Below are positions 11,523 through 21,255 of a stretch of DNA of 64,000 bases, piece after piece. Made by a program: the position numbers and the translations under genes. Position 1 is the stretch's first letter. Each line of letters opens with the position of its first letter. This DNA is from Microbulbifer halophilus (GTDB lineage Bacteria; Pseudomonadota; Gammaproteobacteria; Pseudomonadales; Cellvibrionaceae), in contig NZ_JAPIVK010000007.1 in the NCBI RefSeq assembly GCF_026183675.1, positions 38,335 to 102,334 on the forward strand, given 5' to 3'. The notes under the pieces were generated by a model. It worked only from the letters and a program-made list of their open reading frames with translations, was not told where the DNA came from and did no database searches.

Positions 11523-12820
11523 TTCTTCGGCTCCGCACCCGCTGGCAACAGCGGTGCGGCCGTCATCTGTTCTATCTCGGCGCCGTAGCGCAGTGCTGCG
11601 GCAGCGGCTTCGATTTTTGCGCGGCGGGCGCCGATCAATTCTTCCCGGGCGGCCACCCATTCCAGATAGGAGTAGCGGCCGCGGCGATAGGCGCGCTCCA
11701 CTTCCGCCAATGCCTCGCTCAGGATCGGCACCACGTCGTTGCGCAGCATTTCCACCGCCGCCAATGCCTGCTCCCGACCGCTGACGGCGCGGTACAGGCG
11801 GCTCTTCAGGCGCAGCAGTGCGGCCTCGCGCTCGGCGGCCACCTGTTGTCGCTCCGCCAGTGCGGAGGCGACGGCGCCGGCATTGCGGCGCCCGGGAAAA
11901 AGCGGCAACTCAACACCGGCCACCAGCGTGGTTTCGTCAATTTCGCGGGAATGGCGGATGCCGGCGGACCAACCGATGTCCAGGCTGGATTCCGTCTCCG
12001 CCAAGCGCAGTTCCGCTGCCCGCAGCCGCTCTTCGGAGGCGAAGCGGGCAATGGCGGGATTCCGCTGCGCGCGGGCATAGAGTTCGGCGAAGCCGGCGGA
12101 TGGGGGGAGTCGGTAAAGCCCGGCGGGATCCACGCTGAAAGCGGTACTATCGCCGGCCCACAGGGAGACCAGCGCCAGCTTGCGGGCAGCCAATTGCCGC
12201 TGCCGCGACTGCACCGCCAGGCTCGCCCGGCTCCTGGCCGCGCGGGCACGCAGCGCTTCCGACCGCGGCGAAGCCGCGGCCTGCACCCGCTGTTCCACCG
12301 CGAGCAGGGTATCGTCCGCGAGTGCGGCCGAATCGCTTGCCAGCGCGAGCCGCTCCCGCGCCGCCAGTACATCCACGTAGCGCCGGATCACCTCGCCCAA
12401 CAGATCCAGGGCCGCCGCCTGCTCCTCCGCCGCCAGCAGGCTGCGCCGGGCGGAGACGACATCCACCCGAGCGGCACGCTGGCCGCCCAGTTCGATTACC
12501 GAGGACAGGGACACGGTCAGCTCGGCGGCGTCGCTGCCACCGTCGCCGCCGACATTTTCCAGTTCGCCACCGAGGATCAGCGGCGGGCGCAGGTCGGCGG
12601 TCTGCGCCCTGCCCGCCAGGGCCGCATCGCGGAAGCGGAACACCGCCAGTTCCGGATTCTGCGCCAGGGTCCGGTCGATGGCTTCCGTCAGGGTGAGGGG
12701 GTTACCGGCGTCCGGCGGCTGCGCCGGTACCTGGGCGCCCCCGAACATCAACGGCGCTACCAGCAGAAAGCGGGCACACCAGTACAGCACGCCAACAGTG
12801 CGTGCAAAACAAGACAACAT
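11519..12820 (-). CDS. czcC: CzcC-like TolC-family outer-membrane channel
   Basis: A 433-residue outer-membrane efflux protein forming the exit duct of the tripartite Czc pump. An N-terminal hydrophobic signal segment is followed by two alpha-helical repeats rich in Ala, Arg and Glu (for example AEVERAYRRGRYSYLEW near the C-terminus), the usual TolC/CzcC pattern. First gene of the operon, with GGGAG before ATG, and overlapping the adaptor gene by four bases. The name follows from the partner genes; the family is large, so substrate comes from CzcA, not from this protein. Confidence 0.9.
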   Translation of the reverse strand: MLSCFARTVGVLYWCARFLLVAPLMFGGAQVPAQPPDAGNPLTLTEAIDRTLAQNPELAVFRFRDAALAGRAQTADLRPPLILGGELENVGGDGGSDAAELTVSLSSVIELGGQRAARVDVVSARRSLLAAEEQAAALDLLGEVIRRYVDVLAARERLALASDSAALADDTLLAVEQRVQAAASPRSEALRARAARSRASLAVQSRQRQLAARKLALVSLWAGDSTAFSVDPAGLYRLPPSAGFAELYARAQRNPAIARFASEERLRAAELRLAETESSLDIGWSAGIRHSREIDETTLVAGVELPLFPGRRNAGAVASALAERQQVAAEREAALLRLKSRLYRAVSGREQALAAVEMLRNDVVPILSEALAEVERAYRRGRYSYLEWVAAREELIGARRAKIEAAAAALRYGAEIEQMTAAPLLPAGAEPKK

Positions 12821-12894
12821 GGTTTACTCCCGGGTTACGTCGTCAGAAGCGCGCGCAGGTTGCGGGCGCGCCATTCAGGGATTGCGGACGTAAC

Positions 12895-13260
12895 TCAGGC
12901 TATGGGCGGGCGGAAAAGCGCGGAGAAATAATCGGAGGTAAACGAAAGATCGCCGATATCCCGCAAAACGCGGGCACCCGGATCGAAAAAGCCGGATAGC
13001 TGGCCGGTTATGCCGACAACACCGGTGCCGTGGCAGTGGCAGCAGTGGTGGCAGAAATCCGGGCCGCCCGGATGGTCCGAACCGGCGGTATCGAAATCGG
13101 TCGGCTCCGGCGGGAACTCGACAGTCTGCTCCCCGTCCAGGTGGTGCGGCGGCACATGGGTGGCGATATCCTGCAGCTGTTCGTGGCTATCGTAGAAAGC
13201 CATTGCGGTCTGGAACAGTACCAGCGCAATCAGCAGATAGACAGTCCGAACAGCATTCAT
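12895..13260 (-). CDS. czcI: CzcI-like small His/Cys-rich exported protein
   Basis: A 121-residue protein with an N-terminal membrane or signal segment (TVYLLIALVLFQTAMAF) and a dense metal-ligand run, CHHCCHCH at residues 70-77, between acidic stretches. Small exported proteins of this kind (CzcI) precede czcCBA operons and affect their expression. The ATG at 13260 is chosen because GAGAG stands at normal distance; a GTG four codons earlier has none. It is 74 bp upstream of czcC on the same strand. The exact metal and mechanism are unknown. Confidence 0.72.
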   Translation of the reverse strand: MNAVRTVYLLIALVLFQTAMAFYDSHEQLQDIATHVPPHHLDGEQTVEFPPEPTDFDTAGSDHPGGPDFCHHCCHCHGTGVVGITGQLSGFFDPGARVLRDIGDLSFTSDYFSALFRPPIA

Positions 13261-13369
13261 GGCAAGTATCACTCTCGGTGATAATGGATTAACAGGCTGC
13301 TGAAAAAATCATTCCAGCCCACTGATGACTTTAGCAAAGCGGACATCCCGTCTCAACGAGTCTATCGAA

Positions 13370-14026
13370 TTACTTTGCCACGGCGGGCGTCACGCTTCGT
13401 AACCAGCGCGCAATACCGTTGCGCCTCAACGCGAGCAATCCCAAAGCAATAGCCAGATAGGCCGCCGGCTCTATCCAGCCACTTTTCACCGACCACCAGA
13501 AATGCCAGCAGGCCAGCAACGCCAGCGGGTAGATAAAGCCGTGCAGTTTTTTCCAGTTGCGCCCCATGCGCCGCATCAGCGCCGGCAGCGAGGTGGCGGC
13601 CAGTGCCAGCAACAGCAACAGAGCCGCAAATCCCACCAGAATATAGGTGCGCTCCACCAGTTCGCTGGCAATCAGCGACCAGTCGAACACCAGTTCCAGC
13701 CCCAGCCAGGCACTGAAGTGCAGCAGCGCCCAGGCGAAACACCAGAGGCCCAGCGGCCGGCGCAGGCGGTTGAGCTGGCCAAGGGACAGGCCGCGGGCCA
13801 GGGGTGAGACCAGCAGTGTCAGCATCAACAGCCGCAGCGCGCCCAGGCCCAGAAAATGGATCAGTTCCTTTACCGGGTCTCCACCCAGGGCGCCCTGCCG
13901 GATGGCGAGAAACAGCCACAGCAGCGGCGCCAGCGCGCCGAGATGTACCGCTATCTGCAGGGTTATCGCGACACCTTTGCGCCACTGCAGCGGCCGGGAG
14001 CCACCGGTTCTCTCGATCGTCGCCAT
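13370..14026 (-). CDS. msrQ: MsrQ heme-binding membrane subunit of methionine sulfoxide reductase
   Basis: A 218-residue, six-segment membrane protein of the MsrQ/YedZ family, a b-type cytochrome that passes electrons from the quinone pool or flavin reductase to MsrP. Histidines in the hydrophobic segments (LIHFLGLGALRLL, LLHFSAWLGL, KKLHGFIYPLALLACWHFWW) are the expected heme ligands. Its start overlaps the msrP stop by one base (TGATG), so the pair is translationally coupled. Transcribed after msrP. No unusual feature beyond that. Confidence 0.93.
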   Translation of the reverse strand: MATIERTGGSRPLQWRKGVAITLQIAVHLGALAPLLWLFLAIRQGALGGDPVKELIHFLGLGALRLLMLTLLVSPLARGLSLGQLNRLRRPLGLWCFAWALLHFSAWLGLELVFDWSLIASELVERTYILVGFAALLLLLALAATSLPALMRRMGRNWKKLHGFIYPLALLACWHFWWSVKSGWIEPAAYLAIALGLLALRRNGIARWLRSVTPAVAK

Positions 14027-15033
14027 CAGTAGTACTTCTTCAGATCCACACCGGAATAGAGAGAGGCTACGCGCTCGCCGTAGCCGTTGAACGGCAGCGT
14101 CTCCTGGCGTTTGACCGAAAAGGGGCCGCCGGGGCCGATAAAACGCTCGGTGGCCTGGGACCAGCGCGGGTGATCCACCGCCGGGTTTACGTTGGCGTAA
14201 AAGCCGTACTCGTCGGGGGCCAGTTTGTTCCAGCTAGTGGGGGGCATTTTCTCCACCAGGCGTATTTTGACGATGGACTTGATGCCCTTGAAGCCATATT
14301 TCCACGGCACCACCAGCCGGATGGGCGCGCCGTTCTGGGTGGGTAGCGTCCTGCCATAGAGCCCCACCGACAGGATCGTCAGTGGGTGCATGGCCTCGTC
14401 CATGCGCAGGCCTTCCACGTAGGGGTAATCGATACCGCCGCCCAGGTAGCGATTCTTCTGCCCCGGCATCTGCTCCGGGTCGTACAGGGTCTCGAAGGCG
14501 ACGTATTTGGCGCGGCTGGTGGGTTGGAACCTCCGCAGGAATTTTCCCAGTTCGAACCCCACCCAGGGAATCACCATCGACCAGGCCTCGACACACCGCA
14601 TGCGGTAGATGCGTTCCTCCAGCGCGGTGCCCGCCATCAGTTGCCAGACATCCACCCTGCCCGGCTTTTCCACCTCGCCCTCTACGGCCAGGGTCCAGGG
14701 CTCGGTTTTCAGGGACTGGCTCTTGCGCGCCGGGTCGGTCTTGTCGGTGCCGAATTCGTAGAAATTGTTGTGGTTGGTGATTTTCTTTTCCGGAGTCCGC
14801 GTCAGGCCTGCGGTGGTCTGGTCGCTGTCGAACTGCAGCGGCTTTCGCCCGCTGTCCGATTGCTTTTCCTCGCCGGGGGAAAACAGGTCGAGCACACCGG
14901 CCCGCGTGGAATTCGCCATCAGCAGGCCGCCGAGACCCAGCCCCTTCAGCAGGGTGCGGCGTTTCAGGTAGGCGGTTTCCGGTGTGGCGGCACTCTCCGG
15001 GAGATCACCGGGCTTTGTGGTTTTTATCAGCAT
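14026..15033 (-). CDS. msrP: MsrP molybdopterin methionine sulfoxide reductase
   Basis: Periplasmic molybdenum-cofactor enzyme that reduces oxidised methionines in envelope proteins. From the ATG at 15033 the protein is 335 residues with a twin-arginine type signal ([13 protein letters not shown], residues 24-36), needed because Moco enzymes are exported folded. Cys147 in [10 protein letters not shown] is the molybdenum ligand position, and [19 protein letters not shown] is a family signature. The frame extends 63 codons further upstream but that part is not conserved in character. The molybdate genes elsewhere in the window (modE, modABC) could supply its cofactor. Confidence 0.94.
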   Translation of the reverse strand: MLIKTTKPGDLPESAATPETAYLKRRTLLKGLGLGGLLMANSTRAGVLDLFSPGEEKQSDSGRKPLQFDSDQTTAGLTRTPEKKITNHNNFYEFGTDKTDPARKSQSLKTEPWTLAVEGEVEKPGRVDVWQLMAGTALEERIYRMRCVEAWSMVIPWVGFELGKFLRRFQPTSRAKYVAFETLYDPEQMPGQKNRYLGGGIDYPYVEGLRMDEAMHPLTILSVGLYGRTLPTQNGAPIRLVVPWKYGFKGIKSIVKIRLVEKMPPTSWNKLAPDEYGFYANVNPAVDHPRWSQATERFIGPGGPFSVKRQETLPFNGYGERVASLYSGVDLKKYY

Positions 15034-15485
15034 GGTCGATATCCGTGGCTGTGACCGTTCGGTGCAGGTTACCAATTTCTCCGGCGGGAGGCGCGGTATC
15101 CTGCCCAGGCTCTGACAAGGGGATTGGGGGAAAGTTGTCGGCTGGATGATTTCCGACGGTGTGCCCGCTTTCGGCGCCCTCCTCCTGGAGAGAGATAGAT
15201 TGTAGGTTGACCAAACAGTCACAATGCTGATTTGTACATATAGCGATCAATTTTCTCGCCGCGGGCGGGGAAATGTCGGGTGGGTTGAGTATATCGGGTT
15301 CGAATTCGCCCCAATTGCGCAATAATTTCTCTCGATTTAGCCTTTCAGGGCACCAACTGCCTCGGATTAGAGGCAATTCATGCCTTTTGGAGCTTTCAGC
15401 CTTTATACTTGTCCTAAGCTATAGTTCGCCGGCACCCTCGAAGGTGCCGACGGCCTGTGAAGTAGGACGTATAAAGAGACTCCCT
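15034..15485. other. Intergenic region between msrP and prc
   Basis: About 450 bp between divergent genes. An open frame on the minus strand here has no protein-like pattern, and I do not call it. A short inverted repeat (TGCCTC and GAGGCA, around 15358-15375) lies before prc. The sequence TTATACTTG near 15411 could contribute a -10 element for prc, but no convincing -35 goes with it. Otherwise nothing recognisable. Confidence 0.4.
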
Positions 15486-17603
15486 ATGCTTACCAATCGG
15501 ATCGCCGCCCTGAGGACAGCCACCCGGACCGGCTTCTTCTTCCTTACCCTGACCCTGCTGTCGCCGACCGCGCTGGCCGAGGTGGATGCCCTGCAACCCG
15601 AAGAGGGCCAGGGCAGCACTGCACGCGAGATCGTCGGCAAGCTGGAGATGCTGCACTACAACAAGCTGGAACTGGGTGACGAGATCTCGGAAGATCTGTG
15701 GGAGGAGTACATCGATGCGCTGGATCCCACACGCAGTTATTTCCTCACCTCGGATATCAATGAATTCCGCGAGTGGCGCGACCAGCTCGACGACGAGTTG
15801 CGCAGCGGCAAGGTGGATCACGGCTTTGCCATCTACAACCGATACCGCCTGCGCGTGTCCGACCGCCTGGAGAACATCCTCTCGCAACTCGACAAGGGCA
15901 TGCCCGATTTCGACTTCGACAAAGACGAGAGCCTGGAGATGGACCGCGAGGAGAGCCAGTGGCCCGCCTCCATCAGCGCTGCCGACGAACTCTGGCGCAA
16001 GCGCCTGAAGAGCAGCGTGCTGAACCTGCGCCTCACCGGCAAGGAAGACGAGGAGATCCGCGATCTGCTCGAGCGCCGCTACAAGGGCCAGCTGAAGCGT
16101 ATCAAGCAGCAGAGCAGCGACGACGTCTTCGAGCTCTACATGAACTCCCTGACGCGCCTCTACGATCCGCACAGCAACTACCTGTCGCCGCGCTCGCTGG
16201 AAAACTTCAATATGAGCATGTCGCTGTCCCTCGAGGGCATCGGCGCCGTGCTGCAGATGGAAGACGAGTACACCAAAATCGCGCGCCTGGTGGCCGGCGG
16301 CCCCGCCGACCGCACCGGCAAACTGAAACCCGCCGACAAGATTGTTGCAGTGGGCCAGGACAAGGAAGGCGAGATGGTCGACGTGGTAGGCTGGCGCCTG
16401 GACGACGTGGTGGACCTGATCCGCGGCCCCGCCGGCTCCTTCGTGCGCCTGGAGACGATTCCCACCGGCGGCGACGGCAGCCACAAGACCATCCTGATCA
16501 AGCGCAGCAAGGTAAAACTGGAAGACCAGGCCGCGAAAAAGGCCATCTTCGAGTTCTCCGACGGCGAGAAGACTCACAAGGTTGGGGTCATCAACCTGCC
16601 CACCTTTTATATCGACTTCGAGGCCTATCGCCGCCGCGACCCGAACTACAAGAGCACCACCCGCGACGTGGCCAAACTGCTCGAGGAGTTGAAAAAGGAA
16701 AACGTTGACGGAATCATTCTCGACCTGCGCAACAATGGTGGCGGCTCCCTGCAGGAAGCCACCATGCTCACCGATCTGTTTATCGACCAGGGGCCGGTGG
16801 TGCAGATCCGTCACGCCAACGAGAAGATCTCGCGGCACAACCGCTCGCGCTCGCGGGCCATGTACCGCGGCCCGCTGGTGGTGCTGATCAACCGCCTGTC
16901 CGCGTCCGCCTCCGAGATTTTTGCCGGCGCCATCCAGGACTACAACCGCGGCCTGGTGGTGGGCAACCAGTCTTTCGGCAAGGGTACCGTACAGACCATG
17001 GCGCCGCTGAAAGAGGGCCAATTGAAGATCACCCAGTCCAAGTTCTACCGCGTGTCCGGCGACAGCACCCAACATGCCGGGGTAACCCCGGATATCTCGA
17101 TGCCGAAGCTGATCGACGCCGATCAGGTGGGTGAAAGCGCCTACGATACCGCCCTGCCCTGGGATCGTATCCACGCCGTACCGCACGCCACCTACTTCAA
17201 TCTGGAGGAATTGCTGCCGAAACTGGTAGCCAAGCACACACAGCGCACTTCCACGGATCCGGACTTCATCTACCTGCGCGATCAGTTTGAGTTTGAGAGT
17301 GAACGCGCCGACCGGAAGTTCGTTTCCCTGAATGAAAACACCCGCAAGCAGAAGCGCGAGGAGCTCAACCGGGAGATGCTGGTGATGGAGAACCGCCGCC
17401 GCGAGTCCAAGGGCCTGGAGACCTACGAGAACTTCGAGGCGCTGGAAGAGAGCGAATCGGAAGAGACACCGATGGTCGGCGGCCCGGTGGAAATTGAGTT
17501 GGAGGACGACCCGATCCTGAACGAAGCCGGCTATATCATGGCCGACTTCATCAGGCTGGCCGACAAGGCCAACGAGACGCCCCAGGTGGCCGACTCCGAG
17601 TAA
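15486..17603 (+). CDS. prc: Tail-specific protease Prc/Tsp
   Basis: Periplasmic C-terminal processing protease of 705 residues that degrades or trims proteins with non-polar tails and controls peptidoglycan hydrolases. A signal peptide (FFFLTLTLLSPTALA) is followed by the N-terminal helical domain, a PDZ domain (about residues 250-340, starting near SLEGIGAVLQ), and the S41 protease core with the serine region SASASE (472-477) and Lys499 in FGKGTVQ, forming the Ser-Lys dyad. The ATG at 15486 has AAAGAGA at normal spacing; the frame open upstream has no signal-peptide character. Followed by a terminator. Confidence 0.95.
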   Translation: MLTNRIAALRTATRTGFFFLTLTLLSPTALAEVDALQPEEGQGSTAREIVGKLEMLHYNKLELGDEISEDLWEEYIDALDPTRSYFLTSDINEFREWRDQLDDELRSGKVDHGFAIYNRYRLRVSDRLENILSQLDKGMPDFDFDKDESLEMDREESQWPASISAADELWRKRLKSSVLNLRLTGKEDEEIRDLLERRYKGQLKRIKQQSSDDVFELYMNSLTRLYDPHSNYLSPRSLENFNMSMSLSLEGIGAVLQMEDEYTKIARLVAGGPADRTGKLKPADKIVAVGQDKEGEMVDVVGWRLDDVVDLIRGPAGSFVRLETIPTGGDGSHKTILIKRSKVKLEDQAAKKAIFEFSDGEKTHKVGVINLPTFYIDFEAYRRRDPNYKSTTRDVAKLLEELKKENVDGIILDLRNNGGGSLQEATMLTDLFIDQGPVVQIRHANEKISRHNRSRSRAMYRGPLVVLINRLSASASEIFAGAIQDYNRGLVVGNQSFGKGTVQTMAPLKEGQLKITQSKFYRVSGDSTQHAGVTPDISMPKLIDADQVGESAYDTALPWDRIHAVPHATYFNLEELLPKLVAKHTQRTSTDPDFIYLRDQFEFESERADRKFVSLNENTRKQKREELNREMLVMENRRRESKGLETYENFEALEESESEETPMVGGPVEIELEDDPILNEAGYIMADFIRLADKANETPQVADSE

Positions 17604-17620
17604 CCACAACAGCAGTGCTG

Positions 17621-17643
17621 TAGGGTGCGCGGTGCGCACCCTA
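17621..17643. repeat. Short palindrome TAGGGTGCGC/GCGCACCCTA
   Basis: Ten-base arms around a three-base centre just after the prc stop. The same GGGTGCGC/GCGCACC words recur in the longer inverted repeat at 31076-31134, so this may be one unit of a dispersed extragenic palindrome family. Possible role in transcript end protection; not testable from two copies. Confidence 0.55.
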
Positions 17644-17670
17644 CCTACGGCCATAAGTAAGAAACACCAA

Positions 17671-17696
17671 CGGAGGCTCGGCCTCCGTCTTTTTTT
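17671..17696 (+). terminator. Rho-independent terminator after prc
   Basis: Stem CGGAGGC/GCCTCCG with a three-base loop, directly followed by a run of seven T. It ends the prc transcript 11 bp before the start of the exonuclease gene, so that gene needs its own promoter or read-through. Confidence 0.88.
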
Positions 17697-17707
17697 CAGG
17701 GGGAAAA

Positions 17708-18523
17708 ATGAAAGTCGTTTCCTTTAACGTCAACAGTATCCGCGCGCGCCTGCACCAGTTGGAGGCGCTGACAGAATCCCACGCACCGGACATCATCGGC
17801 CTGCAGGAAACCAAGTGCACCGATCGGGACTTCCCGGTGGACGCAGTGCGCGACCTGGGCTACGAAGTCATCTATTTCGGCCAGAAAACCCACTACGGCG
17901 TCGCCCTGCTCTCCCGTTTTCCGTTCATCGACCGCGAATACGGTTTTCCCAAGGAGGACGAGGATGCGCAGCGGCGCATGGTGATGGGAAAATTCGATAT
18001 CGGCGGCAGTGAGCCACTGACGGTGATCAACGGCTATTTCCCCCAGGGGGAGAACCGCGAGCACCCGGTCAAATTCCCGGCCAAGCGCAAGTACTACGCC
18101 GACCTGGACGACTACCTGCAGACCACCTGCAAACCGGATGCGCCGGTACTGGTAATCGGCGATATGAACATCTCCGCCACCGACCGGGATATCGGTATCG
18201 GCGAAACCAACCGCAAGCGCTGGCTGCGCGACGGCAAGTGCAGCTTCCTGCCGGAAGAGCGCGAATGGCTGGAAAAAATCCAGGACTGGGGCCTGGTGGA
18301 TACCTTCCGCGCCCAGCACCCGGACACCGACGATGTGTTCAGTTGGTTCGACTACCGCAGCCGCGGCTTCTCCCGCGATCCCAAACGCGGCCTGCGCATC
18401 GACCTGATCCTCGCCAGCCAGCCGCTGGCCGACAAGTGCGTGGGTACCGGCGTAGACTATGAAATTCGCGGTATGGAGCGCCCGTCCGACCACGCGCCCG
18501 TGTGGGCCGACTTCAAGCTCTGA
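17708..18523 (+). CDS. xthA: Exodeoxyribonuclease III
   Basis: A 271-residue metal-dependent AP endonuclease/3'-exonuclease of the EEP fold for base-excision repair. Visible catalytic motifs: LQETKC with Glu34, GDMNIS in the middle, and the C-terminal SDHAPV with the catalytic histidine. Length is normal for XthA. GGGGGA precedes the ATG. It starts immediately after the prc terminator and is followed by modE eight bases beyond its stop; the pairing with modE has no obvious functional reason. Confidence 0.95.
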   Translation: MKVVSFNVNSIRARLHQLEALTESHAPDIIGLQETKCTDRDFPVDAVRDLGYEVIYFGQKTHYGVALLSRFPFIDREYGFPKEDEDAQRRMVMGKFDIGGSEPLTVINGYFPQGENREHPVKFPAKRKYYADLDDYLQTTCKPDAPVLVIGDMNISATDRDIGIGETNRKRWLRDGKCSFLPEEREWLEKIQDWGLVDTFRAQHPDTDDVFSWFDYRSRGFSRDPKRGLRIDLILASQPLADKCVGTGVDYEIRGMERPSDHAPVWADFKL

Positions 18524-18531
18524 CGGACGAC

Positions 18532-19335
18532 ATGGCGGGCAACGACCGACCCTCCCTGCAGGGCAATCTGTTTTTTCTCGACGACCGGGAAACTTTTACC
18601 GCATCGCAGATACGGTTGCTGCTCGCCATCGATGAATGCGGCTCCATCTCCGCCGCAGCGAAGCAGATGGGTATCAGTTACAAGACTGCCTGGGATCGCG
18701 TCAACGCCATGAACAATCTGTCCGAGCAACCGCTGGTGGTTCGCTCGGCGGGCGGCGCCCGCGGCGGCGGTACCCGGATCACGGAACTGGGCCGGCAGAT
18801 CGTCCGGGGCTTCCTGGCCCTGCAGGAGGAGCACCGGGCCTTTGTCGAACAGCTAGGCAAACGGCTGCATTCGATTGCCGATATTGCCAACTTTGTGAGA
18901 AGTGGAAGCTTGAAAACCAGCGCACGCAACCAGTTTCGCGGCCGCATCACCGCAGTGACGCCCGGTGCGGTCAACGCCGAAGTCTCCCTCCGCCTGGGCG
19001 ACAGCCACACCCTGACCGCGATCATCACCAACGACAGCCTGGACGAACTGGGATTCGAAGCGGGCGGCTCGGCCATTGCGTTGATCAAGGCGAGCTGGGT
19101 GCTGTTGAGCAAGGATATCGAGCTGAAATCCAGCGCCCGCAACAAACTGGTCGGCCGTGTGCTTCGCATTGCGCCGGGCGCGGTCAACAGCGATGTCACC
19201 CTGGGCCTGGGCGACGGCAAATCCATTTCCGCCATGGTGACCAGCGGCAGTGTCGACGAGCTGGAGCTCCGGGAGGGCGACACTGCCTGTGCCTTTTTCA
19301 AGGCATCGAGTGTGATCCTGATGGCGGATCGTTAA
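18532..19335 (+). CDS. modE: ModE molybdate-responsive transcriptional regulator
   Basis: A 267-residue regulator with an N-terminal winged helix (SISAAAKQMGISYKTAWDRV) and two Mop-type molybdate-binding domains, visible as repeated units starting TSARNQFRGRIT and SSARNKLVGRVL, each with a PGAVN motif. Molybdate-bound ModE represses modABC and activates molybdoenzyme genes. The ATG at 18532 lies eight bases after the xthA stop; an upstream GTG at 18502 inside xthA is less likely. A matching ModE box is found at 28281-28306 before modA, about 9 kb away. Confidence 0.94.
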   Translation: MAGNDRPSLQGNLFFLDDRETFTASQIRLLLAIDECGSISAAAKQMGISYKTAWDRVNAMNNLSEQPLVVRSAGGARGGGTRITELGRQIVRGFLALQEEHRAFVEQLGKRLHSIADIANFVRSGSLKTSARNQFRGRITAVTPGAVNAEVSLRLGDSHTLTAIITNDSLDELGFEAGGSAIALIKASWVLLSKDIELKSSARNKLVGRVLRIAPGAVNSDVTLGLGDGKSISAMVTSGSVDELELREGDTACAFFKASSVILMADR

Positions 19336-19443
19336 CTCACTGACACCGCGGTCTCGCAAAAATTGCTGAACGCGAAATCGATGACAGAGATAGCTGGTGA
19401 CTACCGGGTTCTCTAAAATCCTGTAACATTTATCATTATTTTC

Positions 19444-19472
19444 TTGCTTAAATCCGGTTGCTCCCTTAGAAT
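19444..19472 (+). promoter_or_regulatory. Sigma-70 type promoter for nhaB with long leader
   Basis: TTGCTT (19444-19449) and TAGAAT (19467-19472) with an ideal 17-base spacer. Transcription from here would leave about 195 nt before the nhaB ATG. The leader holds a short hairpin (TTGAGC/GCTCAA near 19580) and a T-rich stretch after it. The remaining part of the 338-bp gap between modE and nhaB shows nothing else I can name. Confidence 0.5.
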
Positions 19473-19673
19473 CCGCGCCCTCTACTGAGCCCCCATCAAT
19501 CTGTATCAAGAGTTACCGAAAACCAGACCGTGACGATCCTTCCGCCGTAAGTTCCTCCCCCTCTTTCTATTCAATGTGTTGAGCAAGGCTCAAACCTGCA
19601 CGCAATATTTTTTGTTGGGTGCCAGGGATGCTGTTGTCTCGATGTTTTCTAGCGGAATTGCGGTTATTCAGTA

Positions 19674-21179
19674 ATGCCCCAAACGGTTATCTCTGGTTTC
19701 ATTCATAATTTTCTCGGCAATGCACCGGCCTGGTACAAAAAAACCATCATTCTCTTTCTGGTAGTCAACCCGCTGGTGATGTGGGTGATGGGGCCGGTTG
19801 CCGCAGGCTGGCTGCTGGTGGGAGAGTTTATCTTCACCCTGGCGATGGCGCTCAAGTGCTATCCCCTGCTTCCCGGTGGGCTTCTGGCGGTCGAGGCCTT
19901 GCTGATCGGGCTCGCGACGCCCGGTGCGGTCTATCGTGAGGTGTCCGCCAACCTGCCGGTGATCCTGCTGCTCATGTTTATGGTGGCAGGGATCTATTTC
20001 ATGAAGCAGTTGTTGCTGGTTGCATTTACCCGGATCCTGATTGATGTAGGCTCCAAGCCCGCCCTCTCCCTGCTGTTTTGCGGCGCAGCTGCGGTACTGT
20101 CAGCATTTCTGGACGCACTGACGGTAACCGCGGTCATCATCAGTGTGGCCGTGGGTTTCTATTCCGTGTACCACAAGGTCGCCTCAGGTCGCGGCTATCA
20201 CCATGCCGACCACGACGCAAACTGCGATAAAAATATCATCGAACTGCACCGGGAAGACCTGGTTCAATTTCGGGCCTTTCTCCGTAGCCTGCTGATGCAC
20301 GGTGCCATCGGTACCGCGCTGGGGGGCGTCGCCACCATGGTGGGTGAGCCACAGAACCTGCTGATTGCCAAAGTGGTGGGCTGGGACTTTGTCGAGTTCT
20401 TCCAGCGCATGGCCCCCATCAGCCTGCCGGTATTCGTTGCCGGCCTGGTCACCTGCTGGCTACTGGAGAAACTGAGCTGGTTTGGCTACGGCGCGCACCT
20501 GCCAAGGCCGGTTCGCCGGGTACTGGAAGAGTTCGCCGAAGAAGAGCGCGGCAAGCGCAGCAAATCGGAGCAGGCCGCACTCTGGGTCCAGGCAATCGCC
20601 GCTCTGGTGCTGGTCATCGGACTGGCACTGCACATAGCCGAGGTCGGCCTGATTGGACTGCTGGTGATCGTCCTGATCACCTCGTTCAATGGCGTCACGG
20701 ACGAGCACCAGATTGGCAAGGCATTCCAGGAGTCGCTGCCGTTTACCTCTCTGCTGGTGGTATTTTTTGCCGTAGTCGCGGTAATCCACCAGCAACACCT
20801 GTTCGAGCCGGTAATTGACTTTGTGCTTGCATTGCCCGAGGCGCAGCAGCCGGCCATGTTCTTTGTGGCCAATGGCGTGCTGTCGATGATCAGTGACAAT
20901 GTGTTTGTGGCAACGGTCTACATCAGCGAAATCAAACAGGCACTGGCTGCCGGTACCATCAGTGCCGATCACTTTGAGAAACTGGCGGTCGCCATCAATA
21001 CAGGTACCAATCTGCCCAGTGTCGCAACCCCGAATGGTCAGGCTGCTTTTCTCTTTCTGCTGACCTCCGCCATTGCGCCGCTGGTGCGTCTCTCCTACGG
21101 GCGGATGGTTGTCATGGCGCTGCCTTACACGCTGGTGCTTGGCGGTGTCGGCCTGATCTCCGTTATCCAGTTCCTGTAA
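19674..21179 (+). CDS. nhaB: Na+/H+ antiporter NhaB
   Basis: A 501-residue inner-membrane antiporter with about twelve hydrophobic segments that expels sodium in exchange for protons. The N-terminal half ([13 protein letters not shown], then [15 protein letters not shown]), the [19 protein letters not shown] segment and the C-terminal [19 protein letters not shown] are characteristic of NhaB. Length agrees with the family. Followed by a hairpin and then by a SulP transporter on the same strand. Its presence fits a marine or sodium-rich habitat. Confidence 0.95.
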   Translation: MPQTVISGFIHNFLGNAPAWYKKTIILFLVVNPLVMWVMGPVAAGWLLVGEFIFTLAMALKCYPLLPGGLLAVEALLIGLATPGAVYREVSANLPVILLLMFMVAGIYFMKQLLLVAFTRILIDVGSKPALSLLFCGAAAVLSAFLDALTVTAVIISVAVGFYSVYHKVASGRGYHHADHDANCDKNIIELHREDLVQFRAFLRSLLMHGAIGTALGGVATMVGEPQNLLIAKVVGWDFVEFFQRMAPISLPVFVAGLVTCWLLEKLSWFGYGAHLPRPVRRVLEEFAEEERGKRSKSEQAALWVQAIAALVLVIGLALHIAEVGLIGLLVIVLITSFNGVTDEHQIGKAFQESLPFTSLLVVFFAVVAVIHQQHLFEPVIDFVLALPEAQQPAMFFVANGVLSMISDNVFVATVYISEIKQALAAGTISADHFEKLAVAINTGTNLPSVATPNGQAAFLFLLTSAIAPLVRLSYGRMVVMALPYTLVLGGVGLISVIQFL

Positions 21180-21197
21180 ATCTCTATCGAACAATAA

Positions 21198-21217
21198 GGC
21201 ACAGCTGCGGCTGTGCC
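21198..21217 (+). terminator. Hairpin between nhaB and the SulP gene
   Basis: Eight-base stem GGCACAGC/GCTGTGCC with loop TGCG, followed by the weakly T-rich CTGCTTGTTTC. It may be a leaky terminator or attenuator after nhaB; the missing clean T-run keeps confidence low. Confidence 0.5.
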
Positions 21218-21255
21218 CTGCTTGTTTCAAACTTTCTTTGGGGTACTCAAAAACG

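Noticed and set aside
15005..15376. 123-residue minus-strand open frame upstream of msrP
   Set aside because: Overlaps the msrP start in another frame and has no domain-like features or ribosome site.
15414..17654. 746-residue open frame antisense to prc
   Set aside because: It is a shadow of a highly GC-rich gene; the plus-strand product has a signal peptide, PDZ domain and Ser-Lys dyad, the antisense one has no recognisable domain.
19473..19673. Known riboswitch in the nhaB leader
   Set aside because: I looked for conserved cores of the riboswitches I know and could match none; left as an unassigned long leader.
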